A stretch of 64,000 nt of DNA, from contig NC_014623.1 in the NCBI RefSeq assembly GCF_000165485.1, forward strand, positions 5,598,893 to 5,662,892, read 5' to 3'. The position numbers and the translations under genes were made by a program. The notes beneath the pieces were generated by a model. The model saw nothing but the letters and a program-made list of their open reading frames with translations. It was not told the origin of the DNA and ran no database searches. Of this stretch, positions 54,681-62,215 are shown in pieces. Numbering within the stretch: the stretch's first letter is position 1; each line of letters opens with the position of its first letter. Source of the stretch: Stigmatella aurantiaca DW4/3-1 (GTDB lineage Bacteria > Myxococcota > Myxococcia > Myxococcales > Myxococcaceae).

Positions 54681-55402
54681 TTGCCACCTGCCATGGGCGC
54701 TCCCGCCCCACCGCCCATGCTGGGAAGGCCGATGGAGAACACCCCGAAGTACATCAAGTAGAGCACCCCCATCAGCAGCAGCGCGCGCCCCCGGCGCATC
54801 CCCGTCGCGGAGGAAAAGCCCAGCCCGAGCAATCCCACGCTCCAGAGATTGAAGAAGTCCACCGCCCCCAGCAGGGTCTTCAGGCGAGGAGAGGCACTGC
54901 CCAGCACCGCCAGACTGGAGGGAATCAGGCCTGGCACCCGCGCCTCGGTCATCGTGTGCTGCGCGAAGACGCAGAAGGCGAAGATGAGGTGGTACAGCGC
55001 GACGGGCATCATCGCGATGGCCGCCACGGCCATCAGGCGCCCGAAGGGGGCCCGCACGCCGAAGAGCCACGCGCTGAACCACAGCACCGCGGACAGCACC
55101 AGCACCATCAGGGGCATGACGAAGACGCCCTTGGCGATGCCGCCCACCAGCCCCTTGCGCGAGGCCATCTGGATCTTGTCGGCGATCTCGCTCTCCGAGA
55201 GACGGCTGAGCTCCCCGCTGACCTGAAGCTGCTGGACGGTCGCCGCGGCCGCATCCCACCTCAAGGAAAAGGCGGTCCCGGACAGCGACACGCACAGGCA
55301 CAGCAGCACCAAGGGCCAGCCCCAGCGGCGCGCTTCGATGGCGGCCCCCATGCCATCGAGGGGATCGACGAGAACGCGGGCGGGTTGAGCAAGAGAAGTC
55401 AT
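54677..55402 (-). CDS. multi-pass membrane protein, Yip1-like, first gene of the export operon
   Basis: 241 aa from the ATG at 55402. About five hydrophobic segments (WPLVLLCLCVSLSGTAFSL, GVFVMPLMVLVLSAVLWF, LMAVAAIAMMPVALYHLIF, FFNLWSVGLLGLGFS, ALLLMGVLYLMYFGVFS). The pattern fits Yip1-domain proteins, which are often found beside MacAB-type genes in myxobacteria. The start has no strong ribosome site. Role unknown, probably in assembly or substrate handling. Confidence 0.75.
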   Translation of the reverse strand: MTSLAQPARVLVDPLDGMGAAIEARRWGWPLVLLCLCVSLSGTAFSLRWDAAAATVQQLQVSGELSRLSESEIADKIQMASRKGLVGGIAKGVFVMPLMVLVLSAVLWFSAWLFGVRAPFGRLMAVAAIAMMPVALYHLIFAFCVFAQHTMTEARVPGLIPSSLAVLGSASPRLKTLLGAVDFFNLWSVGLLGLGFSSATGMRRGRALLLMGVLYLMYFGVFSIGLPSMGGGAGAPMAGGK

Positions 55403-55611
55403 AAGGAGAGGTCGAGAGGTGTCGGGCACTCTACGACGGGAAACCCAGGGTATTGCCTGCAACCATGGGCGAGGAGGGAGCGAACAACCTGAGCGGGAGA
55501 TGAATTCCCCCGGATTCAGGGGGGTTACAGCCGCCTTGTAGCACCCTGTAGTGGAAATTTTGCCCACAGGATCTGAAGGGTGTATTTGCTCGGCTGCTTG
55601 CCGGAGTTCTA

Positions 55612-58137
55612 ATGGTCGACAGCAGCGATCTCGCGCAGGTTCTCCACGAGGCCAAGGACATTGCCCAGAGCGTCACACAGAAGCTCAGCTCGGCCCACGT
55701 GTTGCTGGCGCTCTTCACCGTGGACAACCCCGCCCAGGTCCTTCTCAAGGAGAAGGGCATCGATGAGGATACCCTCCTCGAGCTCATGACGGGAGCACCG
55801 GCCGAGGAGGAGTTCCTCGTCCGCGACCTGTGCGACCGTGCCCGGACGATCGCTCAGCAGTGCGACTCTCGAGAGGCCGACTGCCTCCACCTGCTCATTG
55901 CCTTCTCCCGGATGCGCTGCGCCGCCAACGACCTGCTGAATCGCTCCGGAATAGAGCTCCTCAAGCTCAGCAACCAGGCCTTGGCCTACTTCACCGGCGG
56001 CCGCATGCCGCGAAAGCTACAGGCCGGCCGGGCCCCCCTGTCATCCCCCACTCTGGGCGCGCGCTATCCCATGGGACGCCCCTTGGGAGCGCCGCCCTCG
56101 CCGCTTCCCCAGTCCGCGGTCGCCGTGAGCCTTCCCCGGCCGGCGCCTTCCCGGCCTTCGCTGCCGGCGATCTCTCCCAGGGAGTTGATCGACGCGGACG
56201 AAGGTCACGACGAGGGGGTCACACCCGCGGCCGAGCTGCCTCCCGCGCCCGTGGCGAAGGCCGCCGCGGCCCCTGTGCCCGCCGCCCCACCCCGTCCCGC
56301 GGTGGCGCCCCCTGTCTCGCTGCCGGCGGCGCGTGCCATCCCCCTGTCGCTGGATCCCAAGCTGTTCCCGTTGCTGAACGCCATTGGCCGGAACCTGAGC
56401 GTGCTGGCCCAGGAAGGCAAGCTGGACCCGGTGGTGGGCCGCGCCAAGGAGATCGAGGAAGTCATCGACGTGCTGGGCAAGCGCCGCACCAACAACCCCT
56501 GCCTGCTGGGGGAAGCCGGCGTGGGCAAGACGGCGGTGGTGGAGGGCGTGGCCCAGCAGTTGGTGGGCCTGCGCGGCACGCTGGCCTCCAAGATCCTCAT
56601 CGAGCTGGACATGGCGAGCCTGGTGGCGGGCACGCAGCTGCGCGGGGCCTTCTCGGAGAAGCTGAATGCCCTGAAGGACGAGGTGCGGCGGGCGGACGGG
56701 CGGGTGGTGGTCTTCATCGACGAGATTCACACGCTGGTGGGGGCTGGCTCCACGGGCGATGGGCCTCAGGATGCTTCCAACGAGCTGAAGACGGCGATGG
56801 CGCGCGGGGAGTTCCCCTGCATCGGCGCCACCACGCACGACGAGTTCCGGAAGTTCATCACGGCGGACCCGGCGCTGGAGCGCCGCTTCACGCCCGTGGT
56901 GGTGAACGAGCCCTCGGTGCCGGACACGGTGGAGATCCTCAAAGGCGTCATCGGGCGCTACGAGGAGCACCACGGGCTGCGCTACTCGCCCGAGTCCCTG
57001 GTGGCGGCCGCATCGCTGGCGTCCCGGTACGTGACGGACCGGTTCATGCCGGACAAGGCCATCTCGGTGGCGGACCTGGCCGGTTCGCGCTGCCACCGCG
57101 AGGGCAAGGTGTCGGTGGAGCCAGCGGACGTGGCGCGGGTGGTGGCCAAGCTGGCCGGAGTGCCCGAAGAGCGGCTGTTGCTCAACGACTCGGAGCGGCT
57201 GCTGAGCCTGGAAGCGGATCTGGGACAGCGGGTCATCGGCCACGAAGAGGCCGTGGCGCGCATTGCCCGGGTCATCCGCCGCAACTACGCGGGCTTCGCC
57301 TCGCGGCGGCCCATGGGCTCCTTCCTGTTCCTGGGCCCCACGGGCGTCGGCAAGACCGAAATGGCCCGGGCGCTCGCCGAGGTTCTCTTCGGCAACCGCG
57401 ATGCGCTGGTGCGCCTGGACATGAGCGAGATGGCCGAGTCGCATGGGGTGTCGCGCCTCATCGGCTCGCCCGCGGGCTACGTGGGCTACGGCGACGGAGG
57501 CCAGCTCACCGAGCCCATTCGCCGCAAGCCCTCGTCCGTGGTGGTGCTGGATGAGATCGAAAAAGCGCACCGCGAGGTGCAGATGTTGCTCCTCCAGGTG
57601 CTTGAGGAAGGCCGGCTGACGGATGGCAAGGGCCGCCACATCGACTTCTCGAACACGGTCATCGTGATGACGACGAACCTGGGCTCGGAGGCCTTCTCGC
57701 GCGTGAGCAAGACGCTCGGCTTCGGCTCGGCAGCGCTCACGGGAGCCCAGGTGGAGGACACGGACGCGGCGAGCGCGGCGGCCCGCAAGGCCCTGCCCCC
57801 GGAGCTGTGGAACCGCATCGACGAGCGGCTGCCGTTCCGTCCGCTGAAGGAAGTGGAGGTCGCGAGGATCGCCACGTTGCTGCTGAACGAGAGCAGCAAG
57901 CGCCTGGTGACCGAGCGGGGCATCGAGTACGTCGCGGGCGAGGATGTGGTGGGCCACCTGCTGAAATCGGGCGGGTTCGATCCACAGCTGGGCGCGCGGC
58001 CGATGCGCCAGGCCGTGCAGCGGCTGGTGGAAGCCCCCCTGGCGGAGCGGATCCTCTCGGGAGAGTTCGTCGCGGGAGACCGGGTGCGGGTGGCGGTGCG
58101 CAACAGCCAGCTTGCCTTCCAGCTCGACGTGGTCTGA
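55612..58137 (+). CDS. ClpC/ClpA-like AAA+ unfoldase
   Basis: 841 aa. N-domain (about 1-130, double Clp-N repeat, SAHVLLALFTVD), an unusually long Pro/Ala linker (about 135-255), AAA1 with Walker A GEAGVGKT (300-307) and IDEIHTLVGAG, AAA2 with GPTGVGKT (575-582) and LDEIEKAHREVQ, and the D2-small domain. The middle domain looks short or absent (ClpA-like). A tripeptide LGF in SKTLGFGS near the usual ClpP-docking loop suggests partnership with ClpP. Divergent from the export operon across 209 bases. No ClpS or ClpP gene adjoins. Confidence 0.9.
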   Translation: MVDSSDLAQVLHEAKDIAQSVTQKLSSAHVLLALFTVDNPAQVLLKEKGIDEDTLLELMTGAPAEEEFLVRDLCDRARTIAQQCDSREADCLHLLIAFSRMRCAANDLLNRSGIELLKLSNQALAYFTGGRMPRKLQAGRAPLSSPTLGARYPMGRPLGAPPSPLPQSAVAVSLPRPAPSRPSLPAISPRELIDADEGHDEGVTPAAELPPAPVAKAAAAPVPAAPPRPAVAPPVSLPAARAIPLSLDPKLFPLLNAIGRNLSVLAQEGKLDPVVGRAKEIEEVIDVLGKRRTNNPCLLGEAGVGKTAVVEGVAQQLVGLRGTLASKILIELDMASLVAGTQLRGAFSEKLNALKDEVRRADGRVVVFIDEIHTLVGAGSTGDGPQDASNELKTAMARGEFPCIGATTHDEFRKFITADPALERRFTPVVVNEPSVPDTVEILKGVIGRYEEHHGLRYSPESLVAAASLASRYVTDRFMPDKAISVADLAGSRCHREGKVSVEPADVARVVAKLAGVPEERLLLNDSERLLSLEADLGQRVIGHEEAVARIARVIRRNYAGFASRRPMGSFLFLGPTGVGKTEMARALAEVLFGNRDALVRLDMSEMAESHGVSRLIGSPAGYVGYGDGGQLTEPIRRKPSSVVVLDEIEKAHREVQMLLLQVLEEGRLTDGKGRHIDFSNTVIVMTTNLGSEAFSRVSKTLGFGSAALTGAQVEDTDAASAAARKALPPELWNRIDERLPFRPLKEVEVARIATLLLNESSKRLVTERGIEYVAGEDVVGHLLKSGGFDPQLGARPMRQAVQRLVEAPLAERILSGEFVAGDRVRVAVRNSQLAFQLDVV

Positions 58138-58153
58138 CCCTGGAAGCCCTCCC

Positions 58154-59029
58154 GTGAAGAAGCACGCCTCCCCTGCTCGCCCGCGTCCCCCCCTCCTCAT
58201 CGTGGGCGCGGGCCGGTTGGGAGGCGCCCTGGCACTCTCCCTGTCCGCACGGCGCTGGCCCGTCCGCGTGCTGAGCCGGACGGAGGCCGGGCGCGGCCGG
58301 CTCAAAGCGCTCGGCTTGAAGCCCGCCACGGACAAGGACGTGCATCAGGCGCGCGTGTGCCTGCTCTGCGTCCCGGACTCCGCGGTCCCCGAAGTGGCCC
58401 AAGAGATGGACCGCCAACTGGGACGCGGCGCGGCCCTGGTGCACTGTGCGGGAGCGCTGTCCCTGGACGCGCTGGGCACTCCGAAGGGACGGCCGCTCGG
58501 CTCGTTCCATCCGCTCTGTGCGGTCTCGGATCCCCGGGACACGCTGGCCGGACACACCGTGGCCCTCAGCACCCGCTCGCGCACCTTGAAGACGGTGCTG
58601 CGCGGGATGGCCGACGACCTGGACCTGCACGTCCTGGAGGTGCCCGAATCCCAGCGGGCCGCCTACCACGCCGGGGCCGTGCTGAGCGCAGGCGGCGTGG
58701 TGGCCCTGCTGTCGGCGGCGGTGGAAGCCCTGGGCTGCGCGGGGATCCCCGCCGACGAGGCCCTCACGGCGCTGCTCCCCCTGACCCGCTCGGCGGTTCG
58801 GGGCATGGAGGCTCGCGGGCTTGCGGGGGGCCTCACGGGCCCCATCGCCCGGGGAGACGCGGGCATCGTGGCCCGTCACCTCGCCTCCCTGCCCCCGGAC
58901 GCCGCCGTGCTCTACCGCCTGCTCTCCCAGCGCGCGCTCCTGCTGGCCGGGCCTCGCCTCGCCCCCGAAGCCCGCACGGCCCTGGCGGAGCTGCTCGCGG
59001 CGCCAAGCTCCGTCAAAAGGCCTGCTTGA
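58154..59029 (+). CDS. Rossmann/DUF2520 protein (ketopantoate-reductase-like)
   Basis: 291 aa from a GTG at 58154 with GGAAG upstream. N-terminal NAD(P)-binding fold (LIVGAGRLGGALALSLSARR, residues 15-34; CLLCVPDSAVPEVAQ) and a C-terminal helical DUF2520 domain (YHAGAVLSAGGVVALLSAA; GPIARGDAGIVARHL). Family members are uncharacterised, often next to panB or panC; here neither is present. Starts 16 bases after the ClpC-like stop, so likely the same transcript, and overlaps the end of the convergent barrel gene by 17 bases. Confidence 0.82.
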   Translation: MKKHASPARPRPPLLIVGAGRLGGALALSLSARRWPVRVLSRTEAGRGRLKALGLKPATDKDVHQARVCLLCVPDSAVPEVAQEMDRQLGRGAALVHCAGALSLDALGTPKGRPLGSFHPLCAVSDPRDTLAGHTVALSTRSRTLKTVLRGMADDLDLHVLEVPESQRAAYHAGAVLSAGGVVALLSAAVEALGCAGIPADEALTALLPLTRSAVRGMEARGLAGGLTGPIARGDAGIVARHLASLPPDAAVLYRLLSQRALLLAGPRLAPEARTALAELLAAPSSVKRPA

Positions 59030-60623
59030 GCACGGCCGAGAAGCCGCTGTCGACCTCCCCTCCCCTCGCCAGTCCGACGCTGTAATAGAGATCAAACTGA
59101 AAGGTGTCGGCGAGCAGCAGGTGCACGCTCGGCCCCAGCCCTCCGACAATCCGGGCCTTCTCGGTTCCCTGCGCGAGCTCCCGCTGCCCGAACACCGCTA
59201 CATCGGTGAAGAGCCCCACCTTGTAGAGATCGCGGATGAGCGAGAAGCGCGCCTCCAGCCCGGTGCTGACGACGTTGCGCGTATAAAACCGATCATCAAA
59301 GACCCCGCGCACGTGAGGCCCGCCCACGGGCTGCTCTTCGGTGAACGGCATCTTTCCCCAGAGGAAAGCGCCCCGGCTGGTGACCCATACGTCATGCCAG
59401 CCGATCTCGCAGACCTTCTGATAGCGGTAGGTCAACAACCCATAGCTGCGGCCGGTGGAGTCGGGTGAGTACCGCCCCACCACCTCAATCTCGTGGCGGC
59501 GATCCCGGCGAATCTCGTCGGTGTCGAAGGTGACCTGCGCCGTCGCCCCCAGAAAGGGCTGAAACGTCGAGCTGGGCTCGATCCCCTCGATCGCGCCGCT
59601 GCCTTCCACGCGGCGAAGCGAGAAAACATCGAACTTCTCGGCCCCCAGCCCCAGGGCGAGGATCGTCCCAGGAAGCAGATCGTAGATAAGCCCAAGCGCC
59701 AGCTGTGCGCGGGTGGCGAAATAGCTCTCCAGCCCGACATCGGGCCGCTGGCGGCTCGTGAACTCGCCCTTGAAGGCCAGCGCGGGCCGGATGCCCAGGT
59801 GCAAGCGCGGCGCGAGCCATTGCACCTCGGAGCTCGCCCGGGTGAGCGCCAGATAGTCGTGCTCATCGACGACGTCCGTGCGGATCTTGGTCCCCAGCTG
59901 CGTGGAGGCCCTCCAACGGTCGGTGCTCAACAGCAGGTTCTCCCCCTTGTACTCGACGCCCAACCGCAGCCCGTCCACGCCACTCAGCCCCGCGTACACC
60001 CCCAGCCCCGGCACCCACTCCCGGCGGTGGAAGACGACGTGCAACTGGTAGTCGTCACGCGGTGGAAGCAGGGGGTGGTTCGTCGACCAGCTCCGGGTAT
60101 CAATGAGGGGAATGGGCTCGAGGTTCTTCACCTGGGGCCCGAGGTGGGTCACATCGTCCCGCCGCACGAGTTCGTAGTGATCGACCTCCACGCCGTTGTG
60201 CTCGCGCAACTCCGCGAACTGCCGCTTGAGGTACGGCCGGTTGAAGACGTTGTGGGGAAGTCCCAAACCGATGATCAGCTGCACCGTGCGCAGCGACCCC
60301 TGGCCTCGGAGGATGACCTTCTCCACCCGCCCCTCGTCGATGTCCACGAAGATGCGATCGCCCTGCAGCACCGCATCCACGCGCGCCAGCTCGTAGCCCG
60401 CCTGGAGCAGAAACGAGAGCAGGCGGTCCCGCACCCGTTCTGCTTCTGCGCTGCTGGCCACGAAGCCAATGGGCAGATCGAGCACCGCGAGGTACAGCTC
60501 GTCGGACAGGACGACATTGCCGCTGAAGACGAGCGGCTCGCGGCGCCGCTCCGTCTCCTCGGCCGAGCTGACGCTGGCAAGCAAGAGCAAAAGCCCGCAC
60601 AGCCATCCGAAACGTCCCACCAT
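59013..60623 (-). CDS. Omp85-family outer membrane barrel (TamA/BamA-like)
   Basis: 536 aa. Signal peptide (MVGRFGWLCGLLLLLASVSS). Short N-terminal POTRA-like region (about 30-115, EPLVFSGNVVLSDELYLAVL; VEKVILRGQGSLRTVQLI), then a 16-strand-type barrel (about 160-536) of alternating hydrophobic strands (ESYFATRAQLALGLIYDLLP, YGLLTYRYQKV), ending in Phe. Shorter than BamA because fewer POTRAs are visible. No lipoprotein partner adjoins, so the role in barrel assembly or secretion is uncertain. The gap to the next gene upstream (60624-60827) shows nothing. Confidence 0.8.
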   Translation of the reverse strand: MVGRFGWLCGLLLLLASVSSAEETERRREPLVFSGNVVLSDELYLAVLDLPIGFVASSAEAERVRDRLLSFLLQAGYELARVDAVLQGDRIFVDIDEGRVEKVILRGQGSLRTVQLIIGLGLPHNVFNRPYLKRQFAELREHNGVEVDHYELVRRDDVTHLGPQVKNLEPIPLIDTRSWSTNHPLLPPRDDYQLHVVFHRREWVPGLGVYAGLSGVDGLRLGVEYKGENLLLSTDRWRASTQLGTKIRTDVVDEHDYLALTRASSEVQWLAPRLHLGIRPALAFKGEFTSRQRPDVGLESYFATRAQLALGLIYDLLPGTILALGLGAEKFDVFSLRRVEGSGAIEGIEPSSTFQPFLGATAQVTFDTDEIRRDRRHEIEVVGRYSPDSTGRSYGLLTYRYQKVCEIGWHDVWVTSRGAFLWGKMPFTEEQPVGGPHVRGVFDDRFYTRNVVSTGLEARFSLIRDLYKVGLFTDVAVFGQRELAQGTEKARIVGGLGPSVHLLLADTFQFDLYYSVGLARGGEVDSGFSAVLKQAF

Positions 60624-60827
60624 GCCGTTCAGAAGCAGGGGGACCAGGGCTGCAACATCAGAGGGGCAACGAAGGGCACGGGCGCGGCGCGAGAGGACAT
60701 ATGGCCATCATGTAGCATCTGGCCATGACATCGTGGAGCGCAGTGTTTCAGCAAATTTCAGTGGACTCGGCGCTCCAATGGCCCAGCTCGGCAGGAGCCG
60801 GGCTGGGCGATCGGGGGAACAACCGCT

Positions 60828-62180
60828 TTAGCTGGCCGGGAACGCCGTCCAACCCGCCGTCCAATCGGTCTCTCCCACCGCGCCCTGGTAGGTAGCGCTG
60901 GTGTCGAAGAAACCATCGGAAGGCGGCGTGCCACCGGGGATGGCCACGTCGGGCTTGAAGCTCGGGCCCGGAACCTCAGGGGTAGGATCCTTGTAGAGCG
61001 CCTTGCTCAGCTTCGGATCCGCCACGCGGTTCCCCTTCCCCGACTCTCCCAGGAAGGCGTTGTACTCGCTGAAGTCGCTGCCGTCGCTGCTGGACTTCAC
61101 CACGAAGGTCGTCTCGTTGTAGGCCACCTTGCTGGACCAGAAGGTGCTGTTGGTGACCGTCAGGCGCCCCGCGTTGGCCTCGGCGATGGAATCCGCCCCC
61201 GCGATGTCGATGGCGAAGTCATTGAAGTAGGCGATGACGGAGTTGTTGATGCTGCCCGCGGAGCCCACCCGGAGGATGGCGCCCCCCTGCGTCTGAGCCG
61301 AGGCTCCCGTGGCGCGGTCCGCGCCGATGAGGGTCACGTTCCACAGCGTGGGAGACGAACGGGGCGTGGCGCTCGGCGAGGACGCGCTGTTGTCCGCCTC
61401 GATGCCGTTGTTGCCCGCCAGGCGGCTGAGCTGAACGGCGACGAACTGGGCCTTGCCCTGCCAACCCTGATCCCAGTCCAGCCCGTCATCGTCCGCCAGC
61501 GTGACGACGATGTGCTTGAGGTTGGCGGTTCCGCCGAACATCTCGACACCATCATCCAGGCCCCGGTGGACCTGCACGTAATCGATGGTGGTCGCGTTGC
61601 CGCAGCCGCCCACCGTCAGGCCATTCAGCTCATTGTTGCCGCCCAGACGGAAGCCCGCGAACTCGATCCGCGCGTACTTGAGGGTGCCGCAGCTGTGCGC
61701 CACATCCGCGCCGCCGTACCGCGTGTTCTCGCTCTCCGGGTAGCCCTCGATGTTGTCCTCGCCCCCCTGCACGTTGATGGGCGCCTTGCCCAACAGGACG
61801 AGTCCTCCCCAGTTACCCGCCTGCCGGGAGCCCTTTTCCACCGCGCTGGTGAACACGATGGGCTCCGCCGCCGTGCCCTGCGCATCGATCCGCGCGTTCC
61901 GGGTGATGGCCAGCGACGAGTTCAGGCGCCCCTGGACGACCGTGCCTGCCTCGATCTTCAGCGTCCCCTTCTCGACGAACACGTTCGTCGTGAGGACGTA
62001 GGTGTGGTCCTTCGTCCAGGTGGTGTCCTCCGTGATGTTCTTGGAGACCTCGCAAACCGCCTGGCCCGACGCGCACGAGCTGGCCGGGGGCGGGGGAACA
62101 ACGGTCTCTTCCTTGTCATCGCCACACGCGGGAAGTACCGCAAGGGCGCATACGCTGGCCCACGTCCGCACTGCTTTCAT
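60828..62180 (-). CDS. lipoprotein with parallel beta-helix, partner of the TonB receptor
   Basis: 450 aa from the ATG at 62180 with GGAG 5 bases upstream. Lipobox LPAC (Cys19), Pro-rich spacer, then a parallel beta-helix with regular turns (TTNVFVEKGTLKIEAGTVVQ, SLAITRNARIDAQGTAAEPI, NNSVIAYFNDFAIDIAG). This family of surface lipoproteins is often encoded directly beside TonB-dependent receptors, as here (36 bases between genes). It may capture the ligand or stabilise the receptor on the outer surface. Confidence 0.85.
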   Translation of the reverse strand: MKAVRTWASVCALAVLPACGDDKEETVVPPPPASSCASGQAVCEVSKNITEDTTWTKDHTYVLTTNVFVEKGTLKIEAGTVVQGRLNSSLAITRNARIDAQGTAAEPIVFTSAVEKGSRQAGNWGGLVLLGKAPINVQGGEDNIEGYPESENTRYGGADVAHSCGTLKYARIEFAGFRLGGNNELNGLTVGGCGNATTIDYVQVHRGLDDGVEMFGGTANLKHIVVTLADDDGLDWDQGWQGKAQFVAVQLSRLAGNNGIEADNSASSPSATPRSSPTLWNVTLIGADRATGASAQTQGGAILRVGSAGSINNSVIAYFNDFAIDIAGADSIAEANAGRLTVTNSTFWSSKVAYNETTFVVKSSSDGSDFSEYNAFLGESGKGNRVADPKLSKALYKDPTPEVPGPSFKPDVAIPGGTPPSDGFFDTSATYQGAVGETDWTAGWTAFPAS

Positions 62181-62215
62181 GATCGCTCCGTCTGGTGTGA
62201 TTCGAGGGTTAAGGC

